A stretch of DNA of 64,000 bases, taken from positions 4,339,929 to 4,403,928 of the forward strand of contig OZ037769.1 in NCBI GenBank assembly GCA_964035545.1, given 5' to 3'. Both the position numbers and the translations under genes were made by a program. This DNA comes from Bugula neritina. Its lineage: Eukaryota > Bryozoa > Gymnolaemata > Cheilostomatida > Bugulidae. This document shows, piece after piece, positions 20,108 to 34,100 of the stretch; the stretch's first letter is position 1; each line of letters opens with the position of its first letter. The notes beneath the pieces are model-generated. The model was not told the origin of the DNA. It searched no databases and saw nothing but the letters and a program-made list of their open reading frames with translations.

Positions 20108-22839
20108 ATGGATGCACCACCGCCATACCCAGGTTTGTGTTTTTTCTTTCAAGGCTATTGTACAGTACTAGCAATTTGTACTGGTAATATTTAAGCCAAT
20201 TTTGGCGGGTTGTAAGTTAATCTCGGAGCACAAGTATTGCCACACCTAAAGAGCAATTACCACTTCGTGAAGGTGCATTTATACCTCTTTCAAGATAATG
20301 TGCGTAGTTTTAATTAACAAAACTCAGCAACCTTTTTTTTCAAAATAAATTTTCAATGAAACTTGTTGGAGTCACATTGATGGGAAAGATTACCTTCTAG
20401 TAATAATACATGGCACACCGAATCTTCACTTAATCCTTGTGAAAAGTCACTACATCAAGAAATTCAATTGTAACATTAACTACCACAATTTACTGCTTTT
20501 ACTAAAATAGTTCAAGCTAAGCGGGCTCTAGATTAGTCATTTAATAAAAGTAATAGCTACCAGCATGAAGTTTTGTTAAGTGATCTCATGACATAATTAA
20601 AAAAATCCTATGCTTTAATAATGCAACTGAAATCCTAAAGGTGTTACTTAATATGTAGATGAAAAAGGAGACCATGCAAGTGCTCCCCCACGTCCTGTAG
20701 ATGAAATGCATGACAATCCTCCTGAATGTTCCCATCACCAGCAGTATCCATCACATCAAGGTGATTCTCCACAGCAAGGGTATCCCCCACAACAAGGGTA
20801 TCCCCCACAGCAAGGCAATCTCCCACAGCAAGGACATCCATTACAGGAAGGCAATCCTCCACAGCAAGGGCACCCCTCTCAGCAAGGGTATCCCCCACAA
20901 CAAGAATACCCTTCGAAACAAGGATATCCCCCACAGCCAGGATATCCCCCACAGCCAGGGTATCCCCCACAGCCAGGATATCCCCCACAGCAAGGGTATC
21001 CCCCACAACAAGGGTATCCTCCACAGCAAGGGTATCCCCCACAACAAGGATATCCTCCTAATCAGCCATATGTTCCTGCTTCAGGTAGGCACAACTGAAT
21101 TTATTTAAATAGTCTTGTATCGTATTTACCTAATAGTATTCCATTTTCCATGTTTTTGTGTATGTATAAAGGCGTTTGATATTAGATAGTGAATTCATTT
21201 ACCAACACAGGTTTAAAAAATCATCAGCTCATCCCCACTTCATACGCAGTGATTTAGACATCACTCCTTTACATATGGATTTCTCACAGCGAAACAATCT
21301 AAAGGTTTCTGGCACTGAACCATTTTTTAAAATAATTATGACACTTGAATTAAACTTTATGGATCTCACCTGAGATTTCCTAGTCATTTGAAATCAGTTT
21401 TTTCTCAGCGCATCTTTAGCTTCAAGTAAAAATCATCTATGTTGGGCGCGTGCCTTTATACTAGATAAAGGTTTTCAAAGTCATTTTGTTGCACTAGGTG
21501 TCAGGAGAAGTTTAGCATATAATAAAGTATTGCTATGCATTTTGGTCACATTTGCTACAGTTGTTTCTTATTTTAGGGCAACAGCAACAGATGTATGTGC
21601 CTCAACCTGGAGTATCGCAAGGTGGTCACCAGCAGATGGTGATGGTGGTGTCTGGCCAGGTATGATAGAACTCTAGAATTAGTCTATCTAGATTGTGATT
21701 AGATTCTAGAAATATAAAATGGCTATGTTTGTTGGGCGAACCGCACTGTAGTGGTTAGAGCGCTGGCTTAGTGAAACATGAGGTCAGTTGTTTGAGCCCA
21801 GACACTATTGGTGATGTTAGGAAGAACATCCAGTCATGATTGCTTCTGTGGCACATATGAATGACACCTTAGCCCACTTAAAAAAGCCCTTTTCCATCAG
21901 GGGTTCTCACAGGGATAGTGACTATGAGCTCAGTTGAGGTTTTATGTTTTTTTACTAAAATTACGCTCACAAAATATTTTTTCTAAATGCCGACTCTGTA
22001 TAACTGACTATTGCAGAGAGCAAACGATTACATGGGATTCTCCATCTTCAACCTGGTATGCTGCTGCTGTCTGATTGGAATATTTGCTTTGGTGAAGTCG
22101 CTAGCTGTGAGAAGTGCCAACACCAGAGGAGACTATGAAACAGCAAAGAGAGAGTCTAGAGCAGCTCTGAGACTCAACAAAGTTGCTCTAGGTAAGTAGT
22201 GACAACTCCAAGTCTGTTGTAACCTATAGGAATGCAAGTCAACTCATAGTAATTTACTAAACGTTGACTGGCAATTGGTGTATGTGCGTATTTCTAGTGT
22301 GCCACTTGACATTTAACATTGCACTGCTTGCAAGTGAAAGGCATTGTTAAGATTAATAGTGAAGTTAAAATTAAACATTAGTAGTAATACTTGAAAATAT
22401 TTGTACAAAAAGTTGTATTAGTTGTGGAAATAGCCATTAATTGATGTTGCTAACACTATAATTTTATTGATTCAAATGGTGTTCAATAAAGTAATAATAT
22501 TATATTTCTTTCCAATTCCTGAAGTTGTGATGCGCTTTAAGTTTTTTCAATACATTTTATTTCTCTTGCAAAAAATAGTTTTGCGAATCTCTATAAGTCT
22601 TTGGCACCTTTATTAAGCTAGAAGCTTGATTTTCCGCAATTTTACTTTTTCAGAGATATTTTCATGATATCCCAGGGTTTTCTTCAACATTTTATAAATT
22701 GATTCTATCACATCAAGCATGCAGTAAACTGTTGCATTGCATTGTTGCAGGTGTTGGCATAGGCTGCATAGCTATCTACATTGGGCTCAGTGTAGTGTAC
22801 ACATTGTTTGGTACTTCAGCATACTACACCTACTACTAG
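20108..22839 (+). CDS. CD225/dispanin family membrane protein with YPPQQG repeats
   Basis: Five exons (20108-20132, 20659-21084, 21577-21659, 22017-22191, 22751-22839) join to 265 residues. Residues 1-178 are cytosolic and Pro/Gln/Gly/Tyr-rich, starting MDAPPPYPG, with many YPPQQG-type hexapeptides in exon 2. The CD225 domain follows: a first hydrophobic segment with [17 protein letters not shown], a polar loop with [18 protein letters not shown], and a second membrane helix [18 protein letters not shown], ending AYYTYY. The Cys cluster is a likely S-palmitoylation site, as known in IFITM and related dispanins. Vertebrate relatives include PRRT and SynDIG-type proteins of endosomal and plasma membranes. 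The short Pro-rich start and the loop spacing fit the family. The Pro-rich exon may bind WW or SH3 domains, which is inference. A SINE occupies intron 3. Confidence 0.9.
20772..21056 (+). repeat. 18-bp coding repeat (YPPQQG) in exon 2 of the CD225 gene
   Basis: Roughly 15 or more tandem copies of an 18-bp unit like CCACAGCAAGGGTATCCC encode YPPQQG, with YPPQPG, HPSQQG, NPPQQG and YPSKQG variants. The last copies are the most uniform, so that end probably expanded most recently. The reverse strand and another frame are open through the repeat but are not genes. Confidence 0.92.
21733..21950 (+). mobile_element. tRNA-derived SINE, copy 2
   Basis: A head with TAGTGGTTAGAGCG and a degraded B box (GTTTGAGCCC), the body GTGATGTTAGGAAGAACATCCAGTC, and the tail TTCTCACAGGGATAGTGACTAT shared with the other copies. 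It lies in intron 3 of the CD225 gene, in the same orientation. Confidence 0.85.
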
Positions 22840-23093
22840 CCAAACATCTATTTAGTACTGTCAATATTTTAATGAACTATTTTTAGGTTTGTATGTTGTC
22901 AAACTGTTTATATTTATATTCTTATAGTATTAGCTTTTATGTGCTTTTTCTTTTTCTTCTAAATTTATATACCTTCACAATGAATCTCTGCACTAAAATT
23001 GTTTTAAATTTTTTCAAAGGAGTAAATATATTTTTGTTATTTCCTCAAATTGTGATATATTCAAAGTATTTTTACCAGACTTAGTTTGACAAA

Positions 23094-23099
23094 AATAAA
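23094..23099 (+). terminator. Poly(A) signal of the CD225 gene
   Basis: AATAAA about 255 nt past the stop codon, on the correct strand; the most plausible 3' end of this transcript. Confidence 0.55.
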
Positions 23100-23470
23100 G
23101 ATCTGAAAAACTAGAATTGCTTCATTTTGTTTAGAATGGCTATTAACATGTAGTTAGATTTATAACAAGTAATATAAGTCTTGAAGGTGATTTGTGGGGA
23201 AATATGAGTTGCTTTTATTTCCATATCACCTCCTTGTGCATTTGTTTTTGTAGTAGAATAATACAATGTAAATTAATACTATTCATTATTCAGTATTGGT
23301 ACACTATAACTGTACAAGTTTATAGTAATTCTGGTTTACATTCAGCTACAATTATTAGTAAATATTTGTGACTTCATTCAGCATAATATCTGCTTTACTA
23401 TGAGTTCCTAAGCTTTGTAGAAAGCCACACCCGTGACAAAATCTATGTAATTAAATAATGTATCCCAAGT

Positions 23471-23476
23471 TTTATT
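23471..23476 (-). terminator. Candidate poly(A) signal of the FYCO1-like gene
   Basis: AATAAA on the minus strand about 510 nt past the stop. If used, the two convergent transcripts end less than 400 bp apart. Confidence 0.35.
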
Positions 23477-23984
23477 TTCTAAAAACAATGCTGGATATAC
23501 ATGGGCAAATAAGTTAAAAATAATAAAACAAAATTACTAAATTTCAATATTACAAGAAAACGATAGTCTATGAAAATGGCAGAATTGATGGTCATGCAAA
23601 CTCTGCTTCGTTTCTTGACACAAACTGCTTGAAAAGGGCCGGAGAAATGAAGGTGAATACAGAGAAGGGCAAACTGAGTAAATTATGCTAAAAAATACAA
23701 GTCAAGGTAATCTGCTTAAGGACGTTAAATTAGTAAGAGTATTTCAACCAAGAATAAAAATAAACAATCGCAAAGCGTAAACATGTGTACTAGTGAAATA
23801 TTGAAAACAATAAAAAATATCAACGATTGTTGCCTATATGTGCATTGGAATTGTGTTTTCCTACGACTAGCTATACTAAAAACTAATACCAAATCATCTC
23901 ATCTTCGAATCTATAGCAGTTAGTTGCATATGATCCATATCATAACAACAGCTAATTGGTGTGTGTTACATACTCTAGCGTCTT

Positions 23985-25197
23985 CTAGTTCACAGAGACC
24001 CGTATGTTATATTGAACTTCCAACTTCCTGAAAAGTAACAGTTACAGAATCTGTTACGCTGTATCAGTAAATGCTACAAGAATCATTGACACAGTCTATT
24101 ATGTCAAGGACTAGGTACTCGCTAAGTAACAACAGACTTTCAGTTATTTCATCAGTTGACAGACATAAGGTGTGTGTAAATCTATTTATAATCTAGAATT
24201 TGCTACCTGAACCTTCATTCCCTTTGCACACTCAGTTAAGATATAAACTGAACACGCAACTGCCCAAGTAAAAATATCAAGACGATGTACACGAATAGTA
24301 TTTATGTGAAATAGGAATTTTTACCTGTCTAGTTTATTGATGAAAGAAAATATGTAGAGTCCACTGTTATGACTAATCATCTCCCCTTGAACTTCCTGTC
24401 TGTGTGACCTACACTTGCACTCGGGAATAAGATGTTCACTAGCGTCACTGAAACTCGTCTCGTAAGGCTTATGTGTCAGCTGGAAGAACGCTGCCTGTGG
24501 AATACAGAACAAAATGACAGCATATATGTCACATGGTACTAGAGTACATGACATAAAGTGATAGTGTATGACACAAAAAGAAAATGCTGGGCACAAAAGG
24601 ACAAACTATAGCACAAAATGGCGGCCTACAAAGGATATGAAGATTGCTAATGACTCAAACTTGAAGAAATGAGTGAAATTTTAATTGAATTTACAGAATT
24701 AAAAAGTTATACTGCAAAAGCTGCAGAAGACAAGTAGAGAAAGAGAAAATAAATAAGTTGGATAAAACTCATTAATGGGCAGAATGAGAGGAGAGTTGAA
24801 TTTTTATAAAAACTAAACTCGCCATAACAAAGAGGAGGCAGAAATTCAAACGTTAATAATTTTTAGTTTTTCTTAGAGAGATACCATATTAAACTAAAAG
24901 TTACTGTAGAAAGCAATCTATACTAGAATAAAGGTTAGTATTGAACTGCATTGTAAAAGGTGTAGACTCATTATCATCAAGACGGATTCAAGTAGCTAAT
25001 CCATTTAATTCCTTCACGCAATAATTACCTTTGGCTGTGAAGAAAATTTCCAGCCTAGAGTTGTCTCTTCTTTGTCAACAACCACGCAGACGGTATAAAC
25101 AGACATCTTGTCTATTGAGATTTCAATGAGCTCGTCTGATTGGATAGATTCTGCACTAATGACTGAGTCATATTCGGCCTTCAACTGCTCCAGTAGT
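23985..25197 (-). CDS. FYCO1: FYCO1-like exons 20-22: GOLD domain and stop
   Basis: Exons 25029-25197, 24325-24494 and 23985-24027. Beta-strand-rich sequence: [62 protein letters not shown], then [13 protein letters not shown] and TAG. The W-K-F, FSI-like and final K-x-x-Y-x-I patterns are those of a GOLD fold, which in FYCO1 is C-terminal. The last exon is only 43 nt but completes the final strand and ends properly, so I consider it real. Confidence 0.85.
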
Positions 25198-28100
25198 CTG
25201 CAATAAAATACTTGCCTTTACTTGAGGCACATTTTAAATCACTGTAGGGTACACATTACATTACTGTAGGGTACACCTTACATTACTGTAGGGTACACTT
25301 TTCTGTATTGCAGGTACACCTCACTCACAATAAGTTATGCAATGCCCTTATTTATTAAATAGGGAACTACACGTTTCATATCACAATTGCCATGGCTTGA
25401 ACTGATAATTTAGCAGAGTTTTTTCAAGAAAATATAACGTTTAACCCATAGACACCAGTGGTCCGTGCATCAGAAAACATTTTCTCAAAGAGCTAGCAAC
25501 GAGTATATTTATGTAATTCAGTACCATACAACAACAAAACATTGCTGGCTGCAATAACTATGAAAAATAATAAGCTCATTGGTGATATCATACTGAAACA
25601 TGTGCAAGTTTCAATATAATCCTAAGCTGTACGATTTAAATAAAAATGCTTAAAATAATAAAACAACTTTCTCAATGCGACAGAATTCCTAGAAGCATTA
25701 AGTCATGCTATAACAATTGCTACACACAACACATTCGCATCAAATCAGATTATTTTTAGACAACATTATAGTATGAGAACATGATCACGATAACAGTTGG
25801 TTAAACAATGCAATACCTCTTAGCTGAAGGCACTGGTGTTGTTGATACTGCATCAGCAACTTTTTCTTCAACTCCAAAGTCATTGAAACCATTAGACACT
25901 ATGTTATCAGCGAGTTGGTTATTCACACTATCCGGCTCTGAGGTTATCCTTGTAGCCTGTGACACCACCCCACCTGGTTCTGAGACTATCTGTGTAGCCT
26001 GTGACACCACCTCGTCTGTATCTGAGGCTACCTGTGTGATCTCGGCTTCAACTCTTTCAGTGACATCATCACTCTAATAATTATGAAAAAGATGTAAATA
26101 TATAGAGCTTCAAAGTATCTAATACTACCAAGCAATGTATTTCATATATAGGTAAAGTATCAAGGGCAATATGAAAATAATATGCTGCTTCTAAAAATTA
26201 GTTATCTAACTTTTGTACTAAATTTAAACAGAAAATGATTTGGTAAAAGTCAGTTACGCACTAATGACAGGGCATATTTTCGTATCAATAACATTACCAT
26301 TAGCAGATATCACTTCATTACTTTAGTCAGTTATATATGATAATATCAATGATTTACATTATTCTACTACGTGCTTCCTCCATATCTCACAGATCCATTT
26401 CTCATGAAATTCCATAGGCTACAAGAAGGGCTGGGACCCATGTTTTGTACCTTATGTATGTGTGAAGGGACAAAATAGCCGAATTTACAGATCTGCAAGC
26501 TAAATCTGATGTTACGAATTGAGGTTTCAGGACCCGCAGCTTAGTGAGATATGTAGGGAGCACTGTAATTTAGTCAGTTATAAAACCCTCTGGGAAAAGC
26601 AAGTTTAAAAACTCATACTATATTGGATAAACATTTTGACAACATACAACAGGTGCTTGCAGTGCTGTGTCAGTGTTGGCAGGTGTCATGTCACTCGTAG
26701 AGCTGACATCTAAAGTCAAGCTGTCCGTACTCTGTGAAGTGTCACCAGTTGCCGTAGAAGATAAATTGGATCTGTTAGCACCTAAACCATCATCAGAGTT
26801 GTATGGATAACAAATATTGTAGCATAGTATAATGTCCATGCAGAGCACCAAGTGGAGATAACTGTAAACGAATCATTAAAGAGATGACTCCCTGTGCAAG
26901 ATGCATTATGTAAACTAGAAGTGATATTTCTAAGGATTTTGGGGAAAATATTTAAATACAAAAGTTCTTCAACTGCTACAAAATTGATTCACTTGAACAC
27001 TATATTGCGGCAAATATCCAACAGGACTTTTAAAGAACCATCAAAAATAGGAGAAATGAACAAACAAGATGATGAAAAACTGCATTTGAGAACTATAGGA
27101 AAAAAAGACAATTTTGGCTAATGATTTGTTACAAGGTTTCAGAAACAAGATAAAAACTTCTCGCTGTTATTAAGCTGTGCATACAGTAACAATTACGATG
27201 ATTGTTCAGCAACTGCTGACATTACAAATTCTTGAGTGTCAGAAGGCCTTGGTTACAAACAGCAGCTTCACACATCACACATAGACCCACCACTAGGGGG
27301 TGAATGTTTTCCACCACTGTCTCTACTCCAGCTTGTATCATGCAGAGTGACGGGAAGAGTAATGGAGTCCACAGAGTTGGTGTCTGTTATGTTAGACGAG
27401 TTGAGAGCAGCTGGTAGGTCGGAGTTCGTGTGTTCAATGTAGCAGAGATTGCAAACTCTTGACTTCTTACCACTAGCCGCTGTATTCACCCAGTTATCTG
27501 AGCACTGGTAACAGTAGACCTGCCCACACAGCCTGCAGTGGTGCTACAATACCAATCCAACATTATGCGTTACATGCATACTTATATGTATTCTTATGTA
27601 CACTGCTTGACCTACGGACAAACATACTATATAGTGTAAATTGTTCTAGCAAAACCTCTTACAATTATATCAATAATTGTGGCTATACTTGTCAATTAGG
27701 CCGATTCACATGAGAGTTACGTTTAATGGTTGTTAGTAGCATCAAGTGCAGTTACTAGCAAATATCAGCTGTACAATGTAAATTTTCATCCTTTAATTAT
27801 TTCAGCTAATTTTTTGTGTTGACATGGCAGGTTAATGTCACACGTTGCTATAAAAATGAAGTAAAGCAAATTACTTTTATTTCCTAATGAGTTTGCATAA
27901 ACTAAAATCCAGAAACAGATTCTTTAGTGTCCACGATCTTTTAAAATTCCAATGAATTTACCACTCAATGCATGTAAGTTATACTAGAATAAATGTAAGT
28001 CATGCTAACTAAAATACACGCCAGCCGTACTAGATTAAATAAAAAGTCAGCGAATAAATAAGGTAGAACCTTTCTAAGTAGAAGAGAGAAGGTAGCACGG

Positions 28101-31100
28101 CAGCCCATACAGTTGTCTATCTTTGAACTGTCCAACCATTTGACTTCACTGAGCTTCTTCTGACGGAATATGAGTGCATCAGTAGCTTGCCACAGACTGT
28201 CCTTGTCTCTATAATCACAGTTGGAGACTTGTATGACTACATACTTGAGTATACAACTACTTGAGTATACAGCTACTTGAGTATAAAACTACTTGAGTAT
28301 ACAACTACTTGAGTATACAACTACTTGAGTATAGAACTACTTGAGTATACAGTTACTTGAGTATACAACTACTTGACTATACAACTACTTGAGTTAACTT
28401 AACTACTTGAGTATATAACTACTTGACTATACGACTACTTGAGTATACAAATATATCATAACCAGAGTATGAAAAACTAGTATTACAGCATTCTCTTTTT
28501 GGTAAATCACCACATGAACTACAAACCAGTAACATTGTACCAAGTGATTAAATAGTTCAACCTTAGTTCCACCAATAGTTACTGATATACATCAACTACC
28601 CTCCCCCCCCCTCCGTAACATAAGCATAAAACACAACTAGTATGACATACTTGATTAGCTTTATTAAGCGCTTTTTCAGTATAACATTTTCATCTCTCAG
28701 CTGATGCAGTTCATTCTCGGCCTCTGCGAGTCTTTCTCCTTTACCTAGCTTCAGTTCTATCACTTTCTGATTCAGAGTCTCGTGGGACTCAGTCAACTCA
28801 CTGCACCTCTTCTTATACTAAGAACCACAACTAGGTCAATTGAATCCCTTGTTAAAAAACATTGACCGTTTGTACACAATATGCATATATGCAGCAAGTA
28901 TATAACTAGCAATATCTATTCATACACTTGCGTTATTAAAAGTCATCGCACAACTTTTCTCGTCCATATAATTTACAATGTCATACATTCATTACTTTAA
29001 ATCATAAAATTAGCAAAATTCCAATTAGTATAACATTAATATCCATCAAGCACAGATCTTTCAAGGTCTAGTAGATATAGAAACATATGAAGGTGACTGT
29101 TATCAAATTTTCAGTATACAGTTACAGGAAATGACTAATTCTTTCATTTATCAGTATTTCTCTATTAAACAACTTTCATCGAGGGTGTTAAATAAAACTA
29201 TAAGATTTTCAATGAGTTTCAATAAAACTATAAAAGAGATGAATTAACTGTTGTCAGAAAAGGTATAAGGAGAGGGCGATACTTACTGCCTCGATCTCTT
29301 CACAAAGAGAAACTAAGTCTAATTCTTTGTCATCCAGCAAAGATATCAGTTCCTCCACCTGAAAGACATAAACTAATCAGTAGAATTAGGGGCACCTGCT
29401 AGTAGCCCATTATGTAAACTACTGTAGGAGCAGTAGGGGCACCTGTTGCTGGTGTCTGTCAGTGTCAAGTGATTTCTCCGTCTGCAGAGCATCTAGTTGC
29501 ATCTCAATAGTAGCTACAGTCTTTTCCTGACTGGAAATAGTCTGAGACATCTTTTGCAGGTCTTCCTGTTGCTGTCTGTAGCCCTAAAATATTACCTGCA
29601 GCGTCTAATTTGTGTACACTTACATTCAACATATGTATTTTATTTGTTTTACAGAGAGCAGTCATGGTCTAGGGGTTGAAAGGTTTGGCTTAGTAAACAC
29701 GAAAGTTATGGGTTCGAATCCCAGTAAATGCTATTGGTGATGTTAGGAAGAGCATCCAGTCATAATTACTCCTGTGCCACATATGAATAAGTCCTTAGCC
29801 CGATTTAACAAAAAGGGTTTTTTCACGGGTATAGTGACTACTGACTATACACTTGCGTGAGGTTTCATTTCTTTTACTTACATTACGTCTACTTACAGTA
29901 CATAAGCTAACCATAAATGCGCCTACTGTACATATATAACTGTTTTGTGCATACACTTCCCATCTGTTAAGAAAGTGAAACCAATTCTGTGTACAAAAAC
30001 AAACTGTATATTATACACTTACCAAGCCTCTACTTACAGTGTAGATTTAGTGTAAGTGTTACATTAACTAGCTACTTACATCCATGGCCAGATCCGCCTC
30101 CATCTGATGAGAACTTAGCTGGAATCTTAAGGCTCCGATTTGCTGCTCCATTATCGTCTGCTTATTCGCAAACTCCAACTTTGTCGACTCGAGACAGCTC
30201 TGTAACTCGCTCAACTCCTTGCTCTTCTGAACTTCCTGTGTTTTTAGTGACCTCAGGTTCGACCTCAAGCTTTCAATCTCGACATTCACCTGTATAACCA
30301 CCCAATCACAGGTGACAAAACATTCAACTAATTTATAGGATAGAAGATGGTATGCATGCTAAAACACCAATCCGTGACACCATGCAGGTTTCTGTAGTAA
30401 ACATATAATAAGGATAACCTAACAACAATAATTAAAACAGTAAGCAAACATTCAATCTTTTCTTTCATCACCCAAGACACAGCAACTGAGGTACAGTAGC
30501 CTATGTCAAATTTACCTGCAGTAATAGCAAAATATATGCTTCAATTGTTTTATCTGCAAATTTTATTGCGCAATTTACCTGCAATAACGAGTCAGAATAT
30601 TTAACATTAGCTGCCTGTTCCTCTTTATACTTTGCTGAGAGTACTTCTTTCTCATCGGCTAGTGAAGACAACTCCTTCTTGAGTGCCAGCAGCGCCACTT
30701 CTAGCTGAGTATTCCTGCCTTCAACTGCATTCAGTTTTTCAAATGCCTACAACAGAGTAAATTATCTAGAATCATGACACAACTCATGAACACCACCTAA
30801 TAGAATGGACATCATATCTCATTGGGTGCAGTTGCTGGTGTTAAAAAGCAATTATTTAACCTGAAACAAAATCCCCATTAGATTTTTCAAACAAAAATAT
30901 GAATAAATGTTTTTTCCAATATCCTTTAGTATTCTCCTGCTTTAAGAAAACTGTCAGCTACTTAATGTGTGTCACCAGACTAATAAATAACAAATACATC
31001 AACAAATTTGTTTCTTTTCGTCATCAAAACATGAAATTTCACACCTAATATGTGTATAAACAAGCTAGACAGGAAAACTGGGTAAATTCAAATAACCAAG

Positions 31101-34100
31101 TGTAGATAACTTTATCACCTCAGCCAGTAAAGAAAACAATAAATATTCACCTGCTGTTGGTGATTGTCCAAGTCTATGTTTGCTCTACTTTGTAAACTAG
31201 TGTTCTGCTGGGACAGTTCAGTCAATTGAGAAGTTGTCGCCTCGTGCTCTTGCATCAACGCATCGTACTTTGTCTGCAATTCCTGGAGAGCACAGTCTAC
31301 TGCCTGATAATCCGTCTGCAACTTATTATGATCTTGCTCTAATGTGGTATGCGCCGTGTGAATGTTCACCAGCTGCTGCTCCATTTCCTGTCCTTGCTTT
31401 TCTAATAACTCGTGTCGGCGTTTCAAGTCGCCATAATCTCTTTCTGAAACTTCAAGAGCGGACTTTAGGTCTTGAGTACCACTCTGATTAGCTTCAAGCT
31501 GGACGGTGGCATCACTCAACTGCTGCTTAAGTAGATTCTGCTCAATTAGGTGACTGTCATTTACCTGCTCTAGTGAGACTTGCTTCGCTACGAGTGATTG
31601 ATTCTCCGTTTTCAGCAAACTTAATTCCCTTTCTATGGAATCAAAACTTTGTGATTTTGATTCCTGCTCCGATTTTATTAAATTTAAGTTCTCTTCTAGT
31701 TTTCCACTTCTAGAAGTTTCTTGATCAAACAAAACCTGAATCTCTGTATGTTCCTTTTGGAGGGAAGACAACTCTAAAGTCAATCGATCATTTTCATTAG
31801 TTAAAGAGTCTTGTTTAGTAGTAAGGAGGGCAGTTGCCTTTTCATTGTCTGATAATTTACCTGCTAATGCCATATTTTCTTGTTTTAAAGCTAAAAATTT
31901 ATCTTCCCACTGAGAAGACTGTTTCTTTACATTCTCATGTTCTACTTGTAGACTGCTCGCAGACGCCTGCAACTGGCCATGCTGATTCAGCAGATCATCA
32001 TATTGCAGACGTTGATTGTTCTCTTTCTGTGAGAGCTCTGTATGTTGTCTATGCAACTGTATCAGTTCATTCTGTAGCCTGTAAACCTCTTCTTGAGACG
32101 ACTTATAGTTAGACTGGGTATCCATCAGTTGCTCTTTCAGGCTCTCAGTATAATCACTGGCCCCTGTCTGCGAAAGTTCCAGCTGTTTATGTGACGTCTG
32201 CAATGCATTGAGGTCTATCGTTGCTGAATTTAATTTGCTTCGTAAATCAGAATGGTTTGTAGAGAGATCATTATATTCGGCCTGAAGACTTTCTAATTGT
32301 TTATTTAAAGATGCATTTTTATCTTTTAGATGTGAAGCCTCATTAGTATTTGCTAGAGTTATCTTCTCTATGAGTGAACTCTTTTCCATTAGAGAGTTGG
32401 CTACAGTAGCCAGGTGTTCTTCTACAAAATAATACAAATAATTCCAATAAAAGTAATACAATACATGGGAGTTGCATACATCAGCTTAATGGCTTTTAAA
32501 AAAACTTTTACAGATAAAATTCAACAAGTAATAAATAACTTAAATACTCTATCTCAAATTTAGAAAAAAATGAGTTTATTGTCCTGAGAAAGTCCAAATT
32601 GTTTTAATAGAAACTATCGTAACAGCGACTTTTAAAAAAATTGCAACTGAAAAGGTGGAGTACTAAAATATAAAAATATAATGTTTTTTCAGTTTTCAAC
32701 AACCACCAACTATATAGTTTTGAGTACTAGATAGTCTTGAATACTAGTTAGTCTTGAGTACTAGGCAGTCTTTTAAACTAATATAAAACTATACAAAATC
32801 AAAAAGTCTTGTCATGCTGAAAATAATATTTAGACTTACAAAGTATCAATAAAAGTAAATATTATTTAATTATTAATTTAGTTCACTAAACTATGAAAGT
32901 GCGTAAACGGCAAAAATCGATCTTTATCTCTTTTAAATATCACCATGCATTTATTGTAGCATTATTTCACAATAAAAAACCTGTAGTGGATTTGAGCTAC
33001 ATGTATACTATGACTATCCCTTAGTCACACTCTAAAAATGCCTACAAGTGTACTGACTATAATCACAGTGATAAACACACTCAGAAAGAAAGTGAAACGG
33101 AAAACATTACATCCAGGCATCTCCTAAGATAATACAAATATAAAAAGTAGAAACGTTACAATAAGTCACCTAAGTTGCGTTTATCTTCAGTCACTTGTCT
33201 TACAACTTCCTGTACGTCTGCGAGTTGCTGAGTCGTATCAGAGAGTTTAGACTGTAGAGCTGAGCTGGTAGATTTCATCTCTTCCAAATCTCGACTGCTG
33301 GACATATTGGTTGCCTCTAACTCACTGCATCTACGCAGGGCCTCCTGATACTAGCAAGTAACCAATAGTCATGCTAGACAAAGGATGCATGTTGCTATGG
33401 CGATTCATAAACAATCTTAAGAAGGACTATTACTATATAGAAATTGAAACCACTGAGAAGCGATAACAAAGCACTTGTAGAGTGAAGCTTAACATAATTG
33501 CTGAAAATAACCCAACACCAGCACCTAAACCAAGTATTCCCGGTCATCAGTCAACCTATGAGAAAATAACTCCTACAAAGCTTGTTCTTTAAGAATTGTA
33601 TTACAATATCCCCAAGTCTGCATATTCTTATAAAAACTAGTTGTTATGTGCAGAAATTCAAAACGCCATAACAGGAAAACATGGCTAAAACAAAACAAGG
33701 TCTGGTATTAACTCAAAGACAATACTTAATTCTCTCCCCCCCTCGCCAGCTGACCTTTTGACCGGCAGCAAGACTTACTCTTGTCATCTGCTCCACTTGA
33801 TTGGCAGCGGAGCTGTTACTCTCCAGTGCTAGCTGATTAAGATTATCTACGAGCTGATTATTTCTCTGCTCTGACTCGCTCACTCTCTGCTCCAGTGAGT
33901 CTATCAGTGTCTGTTTAGTCAGATCAGATGATCTCATATCATTCAGCTCTGCTTTCAACTCTCCGACTTCAGCTGATAGGACGTCTTTCTCAGTCTGGAA
34001 TTGCAACACAAGTTAAGCACAAAAATCCTTTGGTATAATCTTACTCTTGGGTTGAAATGAAATGAAATTGATTCGCTTAATTTAATAAATCACAAGTTTA

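Noticed and set aside
20644-21108. Minus-strand and second plus-strand frames over the YPPQQG repeat
   Set aside because: Repeat shadows; only the frame spliced to the CD225 domain makes sense.
21176-21373. 66-codon frame in intron 2 of the CD225 gene
   Set aside because: No homology sense, and the flanking exons splice in phase without it.
31234-32112. Plus-strand open frames in the large coiled-coil exon
   Set aside because: Antisense shadows of a 423-residue exon that fits a complete FYCO1-like model.
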